From positions 20,884,960 to 20,948,959 of the forward strand of contig JALMQS010000187.1 of the NCBI GenBank assembly GCA_024734495.1: a stretch of 64,000 nt of DNA, read 5' to 3'. This DNA comes from Forficula auricularia (lineage: Eukaryota; Arthropoda; Insecta; Dermaptera; Forficulidae). Under the pieces are notes generated by a model, which was not told where the DNA came from, made no database searches, and saw only the letters and a program-made list of their open reading frames with translations. Shown one piece after another: positions 1 through 12,291 of this stretch (positions are counted from its first letter, which is position 1; every line of letters begins with the position of its first letter). The position numbers were made by a program, and so were the translations under genes.

Positions 1-545
1 ATACTTATTACTATTACTGGTATATGGGCAGGGCCGCAGAGAACTTACCAGGGCCCAGAAGTTGAATCTTATCGCTGGGCCCCCTCTTATTAAATATTTG
101 TTAAAATATATTTTATATAAATATAAATATTTATTACATTGTTAAATAAATGCTATTTTTGAGCCCCGGGCCCCAGGACTGCAGCTCCTGCCCCCTCTCG
201 CTGGATCTGAATATGGGAAGGGTTAGTTCACAAGGTTGTATTAATGATATTTGTGCCAAATTTCAACTTTGTAGTTTCCACCCTTTTGGAATTAAGGAAT
301 GTTTCTTCTGCCTATTATAAATATTATATATATTTTTTATTTATTCATTTTTTTCTTTGAATATATAGTTTTTAATAGCGTATTCTATTTAATGTACCTT
401 ACTCAAACCACCCTCGGGCGTACTGAACATGTCCACATTAAATTTTTCAATAACAATAAATATATATTAATAATATTAAGTAGAATAAACATCATTAAAA
501 ACTTTACTCTCTTTTTCAAAAATAAATAGAAGAAAAAAAAATCGA
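1..545. other. Intergenic AT-rich DNA with two GC-rich patches
   Basis: No gene seen. Short G/C-rich stretches rich in GGGCCC-type words near 28-85 and 158-205 flank an AT-rich core and could be ends of an old DNA transposon, but I could not pair them convincingly. Confidence 0.3.
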
Positions 546-668
546 AATTAAAATTTTCTTTTTTACTTAGAGAAAGTGGTGTAGGTTTTAGGTGAAACAT
601 GATATTAATTAATAAAGTAAAGGGTGTGTAGTTTCAAGTGAATGAAATAAAACTCAAGAGGTTTATAC

Positions 669-711
669 AAACTCAATATATTTCGGATTATTAGTCCATC
701 ATCAGGAGTTT
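669..711 (-). ncRNA. Hammerhead-like motif, family A copy 1, left arm
   Basis: Inverted copy of the right-arm motif, read on the - strand: CTGATGA is the complement of 699-705, with stem I AAACTC/GAGTTT intact. In a long transcript this copy would pair with the right arm and compete with ribozyme folding. Confidence 0.63.
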
Positions 712-733
712 ACAGGTTACAGTTTTAACCTGT

Positions 734-776
734 AAACTCCTGATGATGGACTAATAATCCGAAATATATTGAGTTT
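734..776 (+). ncRNA. Hammerhead-ribozyme-like motif, family A copy 1, right arm
   Basis: Order on the + strand: AAACTC, CTGATGA (740-746), stem II GGA..TCC, GAAA (761-764), TATA, then U-U, then GAGTTT. AAACTC and GAGTTT pair over 6 bp as stem I. A-TATA-T is self-complementary as stem III, and the predicted cleavage triplet is AUU. All core nucleotides of the hammerhead consensus are present. Activity is not shown. Confidence 0.68.
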
Positions 777-850
777 GTATAAACCCCTTTGAGTTTTATT
801 TCATTCACTGTGAAACTACACACCCTTTACTTTATTAATTAAAATTTTCT

Positions 851-2640
851 ACTTAATAATTTTTTTTTTTTTTTTGAGATTTTAATTTAATTTTTTAAAG
901 ATTGAAGATGCAGGCCTTTGAATCTATTAATAAATAAATTAAAAAAATATTTATGATTATTCTTATTATTCTTTTTTGACTGTTTTTATTTATATTTTGT
1001 TCATCCACCAGTTTTTTCTGACAATATTTAAATTAATTTAATAATTTAGATAGATTATTACTTTTTTAATTGAAAAGTTTTTATTTTGCCGAGACTAGCA
1101 GAGTTGTTTCTCTTATGAATATTATTTTTTTATTGATATTATTTCAATGTGCAGTTTCTCGCATCTCTAGCTCTTCAATATTCAGAATCACTTAAATAAC
1201 ATCTTAACTCTTTTGAAATAAAAATAAAAATACACAACGTTTTCTTATTCATCTGTGATCGTTATCAACTAATGAGATACCATTATGGGAACAAAAAAGC
1301 AATCTAATTGTAAAATTTAAACAAAACAAAATTGTTTGTTTATATCAAACTAGTAGGCGATTTCACTAACTATACAAATTTTTACTCTTAGTTGACGCAT
1401 CTTTATTTGTTTGAATTGACATTTCGTCAGAGCTTGCAGTAGATATAGCTGTAAACTGTAAACTGTAAAGCCAAACCAAATTATTCTCAAAATGAAACAT
1501 CCAAATACATTAAAGAGTACAGTGGAAAAAAATTAGTATTAGTTTTTGAAGGGGGAAATTATATAATAATCTTCATTATATCAATATTTGTTTTAATTTT
1601 AAGATAATTAAATGCGGAAGATTACATATTAGTAGGCATACTATGATATTTATTATCAATTAGTTTGTTTACTAAAACAAAAACAAAACACACGACTTTA
1701 AGAGGCTTAAACAGAATATTTGAACTCTGGGAGAATAATTTTCATGTACGAGGCACTTTAAATACTAACAGCAAATTAATTATTTTGAGATCAATTCATT
1801 CATGGCTTTAAGCCTGCAAAAACGGCTTATATAGTGACAAATTATATTTTAAGTGTTAGTAATTGTTTTGTCAAAATTTAGGGGAATGTTCATATACTCG
1901 TACGTTTGTGAGGAAGTAATTAAATTGAATTTGGGCTCGTCGAAAACCAACAAGAATATCAAGACGAAATTTTTTATTCAGTAGTTTTATATTGAAACCA
2001 GATTAGAATTTGATTTCTAATCGAAACACGAATCGGTGACATTTAATCTTGAGATTTTTTAAAATCAAAATTTCATTAAAAAATAATTTTTTTCCGATAT
2101 TTAAATATATTATCTACTTTTTATTGGACTTGACAACATGATTACGCTTTTTTTATAGCTTTAACAATTTTTGTGAAATTTTGATTAAAACTAATGGCTT
2201 AATCGACTTAGTGGAGTAGTAATATGTAATTATACGAAAGGGGATAGATAGTAATCGATTTATGGTAAAATCACGTGGAGTGCTGAAGTCACGTTTTCTT
2301 TTGGCTACACTCGGCAAGTGACACTTAAAGAATAGCGTCATGGGCGTACCTAGGTATGACCGTGAAAGGGCAGTTGCCCCCCCCCCTAGATGCAAAGTGA
2401 TTCTTTAATTTAAATAAAAAATCTATAAATACTTAGTGAAAATTAACTAATACAAAGAAAATGTATATATTATTAATTTTCTTTCTTATAGTTAATTTAG
2501 GTTTTCTAAATGTTAATTTATTTGTAATCCGCAATTTTCTCTTAGTTGTGACCCCCTTTCCCTAACCAATATACAAATACAGTTAATATATATAATAAAT
2601 ATATATTAAATGAATAAATATATGTCATTATATATTTGTT
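851..2640. other. AT-rich DNA, nothing recognised
   Basis: Runs of A/T with many short stop-rich frames. I see no gene, RNA gene or bounded repeat here. Confidence 0.5.
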
Positions 2641-2798
2641 AGAGAGTATGTTTACTTTCAAAGGTTTGACCTTCATTATCAGTCTTTTAATTGTAAATAT
2701 TTTATCTGTTATTTCTCATTGGATCAATTACCTGAAAGGATATAGAAAATTCGTTTTGTTGTTATAGCAAGCTAGCCTCATAGACGATTCAATATATT
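2641..2798. repeat. Family D repeat with decayed hammerhead-like core
   Basis: On the - strand 2656-2682 reads CTGATAA, a short AAGGT..ACCTT hairpin and GAAA. The rest (TTCGTTTTGTTGTT, then AAGCTAGCC) matches the repeat at 36613-36800. The core is off consensus and no clear stem I exists, so this is likely a dead copy. Confidence 0.45.
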
Positions 2799-3128
2799 AG
2801 CAGAATTTTCGATGGACTGGTAGAACTTTAATTGACAAGTAATGGAAGGTCGTCCAAGGATAATGAAAAAACACAATTCTGAATATTCTATTCTATTGAT
2901 GACTCTGTTAAGAAAAGGCAAATTTATCGCACTGCTGAAAGAGAGAAGAAGGACGTACCCTGTATGTTTCCTTCATTGACTCTTTAACCCTATGAAGAAG
3001 GAGGGTAGTTCCCCCAAACGTCGGTTTTTAAGAGGAAAAAAATGACTTTCCAATAAATTAATTTTATTCAGAATTGTATTTTTTCATTATCCTTGGGCTG
3101 CCTTCCATCACTTCTCAATTAACTTCGT
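2799..3128. mobile_element. Foldback element, family F, decayed copy
   Basis: Outer inverted arms match (2831-2884 against 3066-3120), but the left arm lacks its inner part. The left tail GGACTGGTAGAA matches the tail of the 54.2-kb copy. The right arm holds a broken hammerhead-like core at 2986-3026 (CTATGAAGA, then CAAACGTCGGTT), where GAAA has become CAAA. A possible 8-bp duplication AATATATT (2791-2798, 3129-3136) flanks it. Confidence 0.55.
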
Positions 3129-3539
3129 AATATATTTATTTGAATCAAGCAGTGGACAACCTCATTGATTTCTCCTTATGAACCAACAACTCTCCTATTC
3201 TTCTAAACTAATTTACATTTTTTAGACTACTTACATTTATTATATGTAATTTTAATGCCACATAAAGCTTAAAGTCAAGAAAAGTTACAAAATACAGCTT
3301 TAAAAACATTCAAGTAAATTTATTCTTTAAATCTGAAGAAAAACATTCTGATTCTAATTCACATAAGGGTACAAAAAAATGCATTAAAATTTTTATACTA
3401 TATCTCTATTACTAGCTCTTAACATTTTATTACTCAAGCCCTCTAAGTAATTCACGATATTTTCACTACCCCCTCGTTTGTACTAACATATACATAGTTA
3501 TTATGATTTATTTTCTGATTTGATATATTTACTTTATTA

Positions 3540-3989
3540 TAATCTATATATATAAAATTAAGGTTTTCTCTGTACATTGCTCCAAATCACGACAAATTTT
3601 GGTTGCACACGTTTCAAGCAAAGTTATGAACGAAAACACCCTCAACAAAATTCCTCTGTATATTTCCGTCGTTTCCGAAAAGTTGCTCACGATTCACGTA
3701 AAAACGACTGAAGAGATTATTATGAAATTTCATATTTACATCAAATGTCTTCTAACTTATGTTTTTAGCTATCTAAAATTATCCAATAACTTCTAAACTA
3801 TTAACTCTACGGCAAATTTTATAATGAGCAAAGTTGTAGGGGATATGATTTCTGACAACTTTTGTCTAAAAAAATTCCCCCCAAAAACTACCAAAAAAGG
3901 GGGGGAGGGTCAAAATATGAAAATTCTTGCTCTTTGACCAAACTCAACCAAATTTTGTATACATAATCTCTGCGTCACTAGAAGGCTAG
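3540..3989 (+). repeat. Diverged copy of dispersed repeat R1
   Basis: Shares phrases with the R1 copies at 7.5, 14.5 and 22.5 kb: AAACTCAACCAAATTTTG, TATACATAATC and 'agaaggctagaaatgcaaaaact'-type words, next to a G-run. It leads straight into the G-rich tract that follows. 3137-3540 is AT-rich with nothing recognised. Confidence 0.45.
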
Positions 3990-4340
3990 AAATGCAAAAA
4001 CTGGGTGCGGAGGATTGGTGCGGAGGGTGGAATAGAGTGGGGCAGGTTAGGGTATGGGGGTGGTAGAATTGGGGAGAGGGCGGAGTAGTGTGCAGGGGGC
4101 GAGTCGAGTGGTGGGGTGCAGGGGTAGGAATCCAGGGGGCTAGGCGGGGGTGTAGTGCGCGAGGGTGGAGGGCACGGGGTGGGGTGTGAGGTAGGTGGGG
4201 TGCGGGGTGGTAGTGCAGAGTTGGTGGGGTGGGGGTTCAGGTGAGGGTCCAGAGGCATAGTGGGGTGGTACGGGGTGTAGGGGGTGAGGGGTGGGGTTCG
4301 GAGGGGGGGGGGGGGTCCAGGGGGCGTGTCCTCTGGCTAG
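3990..4340. repeat. G-rich, strand-asymmetric degenerate minisatellite
   Basis: About 340 bp of the + strand is mostly G with interspersed T/A and little C (words such as GGTGCGG, GGGGTG, GAGGGTGG). It ends in a G-run near 4301-4315. Open frames on the - strand are proline/serine low complexity and are by-products. The sequence could form G-quadruplexes. Confidence 0.7.
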
Positions 4341-4974
4341 CAAGAGGGCCGCTGAAGGCGGGCCTTGCAGCTAGTAACTTAATAAAATAACAAACAAATA
4401 ACGTATAAATACATATTTTTAATTTAAATTGTTTTTAATAATAAGGAAAAAATATTTCGATTATTTTTTGAGGACCGCCAAAATATGCTTACGTGACCAT
4501 TTTTTATGAATTGCTGATCTTGAGGATTGAAATAGATTTTTTTGTTTTATATGAACTGATTTAATTTCTTCGTTGAATTAAAATGCCAAGTTTTCAATTC
4601 TATTGAATTAATGATAACGCTATAAGAGTGAGAGAAAAAATTTGAATAAAAAAGGAAAAGTACCAAGACATGAAAAGATAATGGAAGGATCCTTCAAATA
4701 ATATATAATTATCACCCTAGCTCAAAAGGAATTCATCAAAGAGAAAGGAGATTTAAGTAGGTTGCCTTATATACATCTTAATTAGTAAAATACCAAACAT
4801 TCCCTTTTTGTTTTTCTAGAAAGTTGATTGAAATTAATTAAATACAAAAAAAAAGATTATTAATTTTCTCTTGCAGTCATTGTATGATCCTCATTGACAA
4901 TGACATAAAACGAATTAAATATGGAAAAGTTTAAAATTAAAAAAGTTTTATGTTATATTGATAATAAATATTAT
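4341..4974. other. AT-rich DNA, nothing recognised
   Basis: No gene or bounded repeat found. Confidence 0.45.
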
Positions 4975-5330
4975 TCAATAATAAACTGCGACGGACCGTT
5001 GCTAGATTTTATTCCAAGTCATTTGAAATATTAATATGTTTATTTCTTTATTATAAATCAGATATCACTGGCTATTTGAAGTCCACATTGACTTAAAATA
5101 AAAAAATATCGATCGATTCTTATGTAATACCTACTAGAGGAATAACCTTAACATTCCATTTTTGATCTTTTGACCATGAGCTATATTAAACCGATAAAAT
5201 GAATAAATTTTAAAGAACTTAAAAAAGTACTATCTTACTCTAGGGTAAAGTACTTTAAAATGTAATTTTATTAAAAATTTTATAGAACTTCTTTTGTGAT
5301 CCTAGAATAGAATACATATTGAAAATTCGT
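4975..5330 (+). repeat. Short form of the element that carries the 29-kb array
   Basis: The 5' part (ATAAACTGCGACGGACCGTT..) matches 28567 onward, and the 3' part (GAGCTATATTAAA.. then GTACTATCTTACTCTAG) matches 29758-29880. Between them is only one ~100-bp unit, whereas the 29-kb copy has an expanded two-way array. This fixes the probable ends of the repeated element. Confidence 0.65.
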
Positions 5331-5367
5331 CATCATTATATTCTTGTGAACCATTGTTCTCAGAGAC

Positions 5368-5587
5368 AAGATCGTAGCCAGAAATTTTTTTCTAGGTTGT
5401 TGATTATTCACCAAAGAGCTAAGGGAGTAGGATATACTCCTATAACTAGGAGACATGGCCGTCCAGATGCCTAAATTATTCTTTTATCAGATTATTTTTT
5501 TTTTATTAAATTTTTATTTATATCCTATAAAACTTCCATTTTTACCTCAAGGTTCTAGCCCCCCGTCCCCCTTCTGGCTACGGCCTT
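5368..5587. mobile_element. Candidate MITE with CGTAGCCAGAA ends
   Basis: CAAGATCGTAGCCAGAA at the left and the complement of CAAGGCCGTAGCCAGAA at the right match at 15 of 17 positions. AT-rich interior with a C-run near the right end. I see no clear target duplication. Confidence 0.45.
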
Positions 5588-5693
5588 GCTTAGTGATATA
5601 CTTTGTTAAGTCTTGTAAAAAGGGCAAACTTTTTGACTCTGATTCTAGAGTCTTTTCCAAGTGTTTGCAAAGTCAATCCGTACGGTAGACTGA

Positions 5694-5886
5694 GGGCCAG
5701 TTGTATGTCGGTTTCTAAAGTCTTTGTAAAAGTTGACAAAGGGTAAAAAACTTAGAATTTACCGTGTGCCCGGCCGGATGGCCAATCAGATGACACCCAC
5801 ATTCTTCTGATTGGCAATTTGAATTCTAATGTTTTACCCATTGTCAACTTTTACAAAGACTTTAGAAACCGACATACAACTGGCCC
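5694..5886. mobile_element. MITE of the GGGCC[A/C]GTTG family, copy 1
   Basis: Long terminal inverted repeats begin GGGCCAGTTGTATGTCG. The centre has the inverted pair around GGCCAATCAGATGACA also present in the copies at 21.6 and 47 kb. Flanking trinucleotides are TGA (left) and TAA (right), consistent with a mutated 3-bp target as in PIF/Harbinger elements. No coding capacity. Confidence 0.75.
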
Positions 5887-5889
5887 TAA

Positions 5890-7540
5890 GAGAAGAAAAC
5901 ATTTTTCTTGGTTATTCCAGATCGAAAGACAAAACCAATCCTGATCCTCCCAGGAGCAGTTGGGTGTTTGGCGCCCCTGGTAAAGCTTTGGACCCTGCAG
6001 TCTTAAGGTCATTCACATACTAGCCACACACTCGGAATCAAAATATCGGAAAATAACATTTTCCTTTATTTTACTTTACCACTGAGGTGCCTTGGCGCCT
6101 GGAGCGGCCACTGCTTTCGCCTTATGGTAGGGCCGGCCCTGCCCATGATTTTACATTTCTCTTTTACTATTTCATTCAATATTTGCTAATGCATTTATCA
6201 ACTGTAAATACTTTTTCCAACATCTTTGCGCTTACTTTAGAACATGTTATCCAATATTTTTCCCCTTCTAACCACAAGAGATAGTAAATAAATATTCATT
6301 CATAAAAATGGTGGAAATATTTCCTTATCAAAAGAATATTGATAAGAGAATCGTCACGAAAAAAACCACTCTTTTGTTCTGTTTACTCGACGAGCGTTGC
6401 TTGTCGGGCGGCCAAAGAACACACAAATATCTTTTTTTTTTTATTTATTTTATTCTCAATCGTGTTTGGAAATATCAGAATCGTGGAGAAAAAATAATTT
6501 TAAAACAAGAATTTTCACTTTGAGTTTCGATACCCACGTTGGTAGTAGAAATTTCATTCTGGTCCCAAAATTAAATAAAAATAAGAAAAAAATTAAATAC
6601 TTATTTGTAGAGCTGTTGAACGGTTGTAGTTCGATTGAGATGAAGGTCGAAATTTATTGTAAAATTATAGTATAAATTAAATAAATTCAAGATGAATTTC
6701 ACAAAAATAAAATAAAATTATTTACTTTTTACTTTTATTTTTGGAAAACTTATCTTGAATTTATTTAATTTAACTATTTATTAAATAATATATTTAACCT
6801 TGCACCGACACCATGTTCCTTAAGTCTTTTTTATACTTTTTTTTTTTGTTGCTTAATCTAAGTTAAGAAATGATTGAAGAGGAAGAAAAAAATATTTATT
6901 TTTTCACTGCATGTCTGGAGAAAAAAGGAGAACCTTTCTTTTAGTAGTCTGCACATCTATGCCAAGATCTATCTTTCTATCTCAAATCGTTCGGTTGAAA
7001 AAAATTGCCAAATCACCAAAACTCACCGAAAGCTTAACTATCGAGTCTCGAAAAAGTTTTCACTTTTTCCTCCAGATAGACAGGCAGTCAAATGTTAAAA
7101 TATTCTTGCTTGAAAATAATTCACGCTTCAATTATTTTTTAACCCGAATAAGCAAAAAAAAATGTAATAATTTCATGTTTTTAAACTCATTGGCTTTAAT
7201 TAATTCCATCATGGTCCAAGAGACTTTTGACTCGATAATTTGAAATTGAATAAAAAGTGCCTTTTTTTCTATTGTATAATTTCAATACATACCTATTTAA
7301 ATTTTATTTAATATTTGATTGGATATTTTTATTAAAAATATTGTATTCATTCATGGGAATCTGATATTTTTCATTGTGATTAATACAAACAATTCATTTG
7401 GCTGGGACTTTTATGAACCAATCACTAAACTGCAAATTTAATGAATTCTCTTTTGATATTGTAATGCTCGAGATTTTTATATGCTAAGATTGTTTAATGA
7501 TTGTTTTATCATCTTCACAATCTTATTAGACTCTTCACAT
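5890..7540. other. AT-rich DNA with a GC patch and a solo foldback tail
   Basis: A GC-rich patch at 6080-6145 (with GGGCCGGCCCTG) resembles an isolated transposon end. At 6802-6830 the inverse of the foldback-tail motif GGTGTCGGTGCAA appears without arms. The small open frames here look like chance frames, biased to Phe, Lys and Leu. Confidence 0.35.
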
Positions 7541-7547
7541 ATTCTTT

Positions 7548-8150
7548 TACTTTACCATACTGGGTATGGTCAAGTATTGTAATCGTGCATGAAAAAAGTG
7601 TTTTTTTTTATTATTTTTTCGGAAATATCTCAAAAACGGCTGAAACTATTTTGAGTGAAAAAATTGGTCGAAACCATGGCATTTCGGTCTACAAAAAAGC
7701 CCTAATAAATGAACATCTAAAAAATTATATTTTTCTAGATAATAATTGTTTTGTCAAAATGTCTGTTAGTTAGTCTGTCTGATAGTCTGTGCGTTACCAA
7801 TTTTTTTTTTGGACGAACTAGCTCAAAAACTAGTGTGAATATCAAAACCATATTTCACACTTAGTTTTGGTGCATTGAGATTAAGAGCTGATTAGATTTT
7901 GGTGCATATCGACCCAAAACTAAGGGATAAAGAGGGGGGGGGGGAGGGTTAAAAAAATTAAAAATGTAAGCCAATTGAGCAAACTCAACCAAATTTTGTA
8001 TACATAATCAGTGGACTCCCAGAAGTCTAAAAATACAAAAACTAACTCCCATACATGATTATAAATAATTTTATTAAATATTAAATATGAGAGAGGGGCC
8101 AGGTTGTATGGTAAAGTCATGTGGATGGCCATATCAGAACATGCCAGTTT
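7548..8150 (+). repeat. Dispersed repeat R1, copy at 7.5 kb
   Basis: Begins near TTTACCATAC with AAGTATTGTAATCGTGCATG, continues with CTCAAAAACGGCT, TTTTGTCAAAATGTCTG, CAAAAACTAGTGTGAATATC and a G-run, and ends with GTCATGTGGATGGCCA. The same phrases in the same order occur at 14.5 and 22.5 kb. It has no long ORF; class unknown. Confidence 0.7.
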
Positions 8151-8283
8151 ATTTAAACTTGTTTTCTCTGTTTCTTCGTTTCTCTAAAAGTTGCCCACTT
8201 CTATCGAAATGATTTTCTATACATTTTGGACTCGTTTGCGATGACAAGTGAATATTTAATCAATTCCAGATATTAATCAAATT

Positions 8284-8470
8284 TTTTTTTTTTTTTTGGC
8301 TTTTCGGCCTTTCTAGCCATAAGCCTAATTACGATACTAGTTATATTTTTTTGAAAATTTGTCTCTACCCCCGGGGGTCAGATTTTTAGCTGGTTGCCTC
8401 GAGTCGGATTCGAACCCGGGTCCTCTGGTTAGCTCGCTGTCACGCTACCGCCTAGCCTATCTGACCCCCC
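8284..8470 (-). mobile_element. tRNA-derived SINE with 14-bp target duplication
   Basis: Read on the - strand: a tRNA-like head with an A-box-like region (TAGGCTAGGCGGTAGCG) and B box GGTTCGAATCC, a body with CAGCTAAAAATCTGACCCC, then GGCTTATGGCTAG and GGCCGAAAAGCC leading into the A-tail (the T-run on the + strand). It is flanked by perfect ATATTAATCAAATT (8270-8283, 8471-8484). The intact duplication suggests a fairly recent, LINE-assisted insertion. Confidence 0.88.
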
Positions 8471-8484
8471 ATATTAATCAAATT

Positions 8485-11400
8485 AAATTATAAACATTTA
8501 AAAATATTATGTCAACTTCTAAATCATAATCATTTTTGTATTTTTAAAAAACAACATTCTATCGAATTTTCTACGACTTTAATTATCAATCCACACAGAT
8601 AAAAATTATGCTTGAAAATTATTTTTTTCCAGGTTTGAGAAATTTCTAACGACTAATAAGCAAAAAATAATTTTGAATAAACTAAAAGTAATGATTTTTT
8701 TTGTTTTGGCCAGGATTTTTTGAAAATACTTTCCTCGTGGGGCTGATCTAAAGTATTTATAGAAATCGCTTGATTTTTTTTTTCAATATCCTTATAAATT
8801 CGTCAAAATAAATATTTATATCAACATATATATAAATATATGTATTTATAAAAATATAAATACAAAAATATCGAAATAACAAAAAATGGACTTGGGCCAC
8901 TTTCAAAATAAACGGCTCATTTATTTATTTATTTATATGTAAATAGTCAAAGAATATCCTCCAAACTCGAAAAAAATGTGTATTCCCTAATGTCTAGGCA
9001 AATTAATTTATCTTCATCTGTCTATATGCGGAAAATGAAAAGGCAAATTAAAAAAAAACAACATATATTACAAGCGATAGCAAATAAGATGTTAAATATA
9101 TCGATTCAAGTGCTCACGATAAGAAACTACTTAATATAAAGATTCTAATGCAAATGTACCAATCAAGGAATTTTTAAATTTCCAGATATTAAATGTAAAT
9201 TATCTTTATCTTGCCTGAAATTTATTAATTAAAAATTTAATATAGTTAAGAATATTTTTTTTAATTATATCCACACATCCAAATAGAGTTCTAAAATTTA
9301 TTATGAACTTGTAATTTTAATTTACTTAAAAATTAATTTGAAGCAAGTTGTTGTTTGTTCTGGTGCCAAAATATTCATATTTCTGTAGCGATGAACTGGT
9401 AGTATTTTTGGCTTTTCAGCTTCAGAAAAACCAATTGTTTATTTGGAAGATCTTAACTTATTAAAATTAAATAGCTGAAATTTGGTACCTAAGATTGTAT
9501 AAATTTCATCAACTTTTTTGCTAAGCTTTAGATTTCTATTTCAGACTGTTCCCTGATTATAAATTTCCAAATCATCAAGTCTTAAAAAACTTGTCTATTT
9601 TTCCTCCAAATTAAATATAGAAAATGTGAGTAAAAATTAGTTTTTCTTTGGAAATGAAATTTTAATGATAAATGCTTTTTACAGAATCGATCAAAAACAT
9701 TAAAAATATATTAAAAAAACTTTTTTAAAAAACACGATTTTATTTTCATAATTCACTAAAAGTGCAGATTATTAATTTTTTTTAGTAGGTACCTACTCTA
9801 TTTGTTCACTCATATGACTAAAAATAAAAACTTGACGTCTATTTTAATTTAATTTAAATTTACCAACACCTAATATTTTTTAGTCATATGATTAGATAAG
9901 TAAATTTTTAAAGTAAATACTAAAGAAAAAAAAATCTGCTTTTTAGAGCATTATAAAAGATTTTTTTCAATTTATTTTTATTTAATAAATTTTAGTCTTT
10001 AATATTTACAAGACTTATTTTGATTAGTTGATTTTCGTACGAATACTTCGACAGGGTTCTAAAGAGTAACTGTATAAAATTTGATTCAAATGGACAAAAA
10101 ACATAGAATTTTAATTTTGACCCCTCCTCCCATTACTCCATCCAAGGTAGTTGATATATGAACCAATAGTTTAATAGGGCTTTAGAGAGTAAGTGTTTAT
10201 TAGGAATTGGTCCAGATCGGACAACGGGCCTAGAATTTTAATTTTGAACCCCCATCCTTATTTCGGGTACCTAGTTGATTTTCACATATACAGATTCATG
10301 AAAATCCCCTTGCTAGAAGTAAGTCTAAATGTAGATATGATATATTTTCAAGAAATGGTATACCTTCCGCAAATTTTAATGTTTAGTAATTTTCTTTTCA
10401 ATGAAGTATTTGATCTAATGTTAAAAAAGATTAAACTTGGCACATTGGTGCAATTGATTAATTATATAGGTACAATTAAATGTCGAATATCCGCTCATTA
10501 GCTGTTAAAGTTCGATATCTTTTACCATAATAATTAAATTTTTTACGAATTTTCTGCATTTTTCAAACGGAAATTCTGAGGAAGCTCAAAATCTAACAAG
10601 TTCTTTGTTATGAAACTACACACGTTTTCCACTAGAACATACTTTTTAAGTCCTTTCATTCTTGACTTATCATTTATAATGGAATCCATACAATCACAAA
10701 AAAAACATGTTTCAAAATTATTTTTTGAGGTTTCAGACATTTATTTTTTGCAGAGTAATTAATAAAAAAAAGATCAAAATTTTTAATTGAATTTAGTAAT
10801 CCGGCTCTTCCAGCGTATCGAGAAGGTAATTATTTGAATTTGCGGATCAACTGTAAAAGTTATAAAAATGCTGAGGAAATATTAGCTTTCCGTCAAAATA
10901 ACCTTAAATGTTATTTTGACCTATAGTAAAACCTGTTACTTCATCATCATCATCTTCAAGTAGGTAATTCATTAGAAGCTATTTAATTATGATATCAAAA
11001 GAAAGGTGAATTTAAACTTGAGTTAATGACTCAGAACTGGGTTTTCAGCTGATTAGAGCAAAAATGTTTTATCACTGAAATGCCTACGCACGTTTTATTT
11101 TCTGTTCAATTAAGATATCCCTTTTCTATTTATGGTAGTCTTAATGAAAGCAGGAAAAATATGATACGGACTTTCCATTTGCTACGCATAACCAGGATAA
11201 AATTTAACCCGCGAACGCGAATAATTCGTTTTCAGTCTGTTTTGTCAGTTTGAATTTCCACCATATCGTGTAGTTCTAGTTCAAGAATTATTTCTCTTAT
11301 CAGAGATTGTACGTATCGATAGCCTTATTCATAACTGATTGATTAGCTTATTCTCAGTTGTCGTTATATCTATTAACGGCCGATATCGCGACATTAATCT

Positions 11401-11941
11401 TAGTGAAAGAAAGCCTTTTAAAGTGAAAGAAGATTGTGAATATGACAACAAATGAATCCAAGTAAGATCTTTTTGAAGACATCATCAGATGTTTCTCAAA
11501 ATTCTATCATATATTTTAAATAAAAATTGGGGTAAGAACTGAAAAGTTTTTTAAGACTCTAATGACTTCAGAGAAATGTAAAATCATGAGAGGATTTAAA
11601 AATTCATTTGCGAAATTTATCTTAACTGAAGAATTTTATCCGAGAGGTAGTATATTAAATTCGTTCTAAAAATTTTAATTTTTCATCACATATTTGAGCT
11701 CTGGAAGTTTGACTTCTTCCATTATAACTAAAAAATAGGGAATTATAGAAAGTTAGTGTTTGTACTAATAACTTATTAGATAACTTCAGAATTTTCGGTT
11801 TATAAATATATTTTAGGGAAGATTTTTTACTAGTCGCCATGGTAAATCATGAACAAACAGGTCCTCAAAAAATTTCAATTTTAATTTTTCAAATTTGTTT
11901 CCAATTTATAAATTATATTACAAAAAAATTGCGTTCTAGAC
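8485..11941. other. 3.4 kb of AT-rich DNA, nothing recognised
   Basis: I see low-complexity A/T runs and short chance frames only. A small inverted pair TTTTAGTCATATGA lies around 9811 and 9880. No gene found. Confidence 0.4.
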
Positions 11942-12063
11942 ACAATAATTAAATTTTACTTAGGGAAACTGGTGTAGGTTTTAGGTGAAACATGATATTA
12001 ATTAATAAAGTAAAGGGTGTGTAGTTTCACAGTGAATGAAATAAAACTCAAAGAGGTTTATAC

Positions 12064-12106
12064 AAACTCAATATATTTCGGATTATTAGTCCATCATCAG
12101 GAGTTT
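12064..12106 (-). ncRNA. Hammerhead-like motif, family A copy 2, left arm
   Basis: Inverted copy of the right-arm motif: TCATCAG at 12094-12100 is the complement of CTGATGA, and stem I pairing is intact. Confidence 0.62.
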
Positions 12107-12174
12107 ACAAGTTAAAACATCTGAGATGTTAAAAATTGTGATCACTCGTTCAATTATTATTAGTTTTAACTTGT

Positions 12175-12217
12175 AAACTCCTGATGATGGACTAATAATC
12201 CGAAATATATTGAGTTT
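12175..12217 (+). ncRNA. Hammerhead-like motif, family A copy 2, right arm
   Basis: CTGATGA 12181-12187, stem II GGA/TCC, GAAA 12202-12205, self-complementary A-TATA-T, U-U, and stem I AAACTC/GAGTTT of 6 bp. Identical in core and pairing to copy 1. Confidence 0.68.
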
Positions 12218-12291
12218 GTATAAACCTCTTTGAGTTTTATTTCATTCACTGTGAAACTACACACCCTTTACTTTATTAACAATAATTAAAT

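Larger units (their letters stand above)
560..836. mobile_element. Hammerhead foldback element, family A copy 1
   Basis: Two inverted arms of about 110 bp meet near 718-724. A one-sided tail (about 560-606, with GGTGTAGGTTTTAGGTGAAA) lies outside the left arm only. The unit is flanked by the 14-bp direct repeat AATTAAAATTTTCT (546-559 and 837-850). Each arm carries a hammerhead-like core, so both DNA strands encode one. Inverted arms, a one-sided tail and a short target duplication recall inverted terminal repeats of Penelope-like retroelements. No protein is encoded. The family assignment is inferred; the structure is directly visible. Confidence 0.8.
11955..12278. mobile_element. Hammerhead foldback element, family A copy 2
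   Basis: Same tail, arms and ribozyme cores as the copy at 560-836, with a longer ~60-bp loop (about 12115-12165). It is flanked by the 13-bp duplication ACAATAATTAAAT (11942-11954, 12279-12291). Its element ends (..CTTTATTA) coincide with those of copy 1, which supports the boundaries. Confidence 0.83.

Noticed and set aside
2986..3026. Active hammerhead in family F copy 2
   Set aside because: CTATGAAGA and CAAA break the catalytic core; it is a relic.
3986..4343. Pro/Ser/His-rich open frames on the - strand
   Set aside because: They are by-products of the G-skewed tract; low complexity in every frame and no start context.
7548..8150. R1 as a Helitron (end hairpin TGTGG-ATGG-CCACA)
   Set aside because: No CTRR end after the hairpin and no consistent insertion between A and T in the three copies.
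8390..8468. tRNA gene on the - strand
   Set aside because: Part of a SINE with A-tail and 14-bp target duplication.
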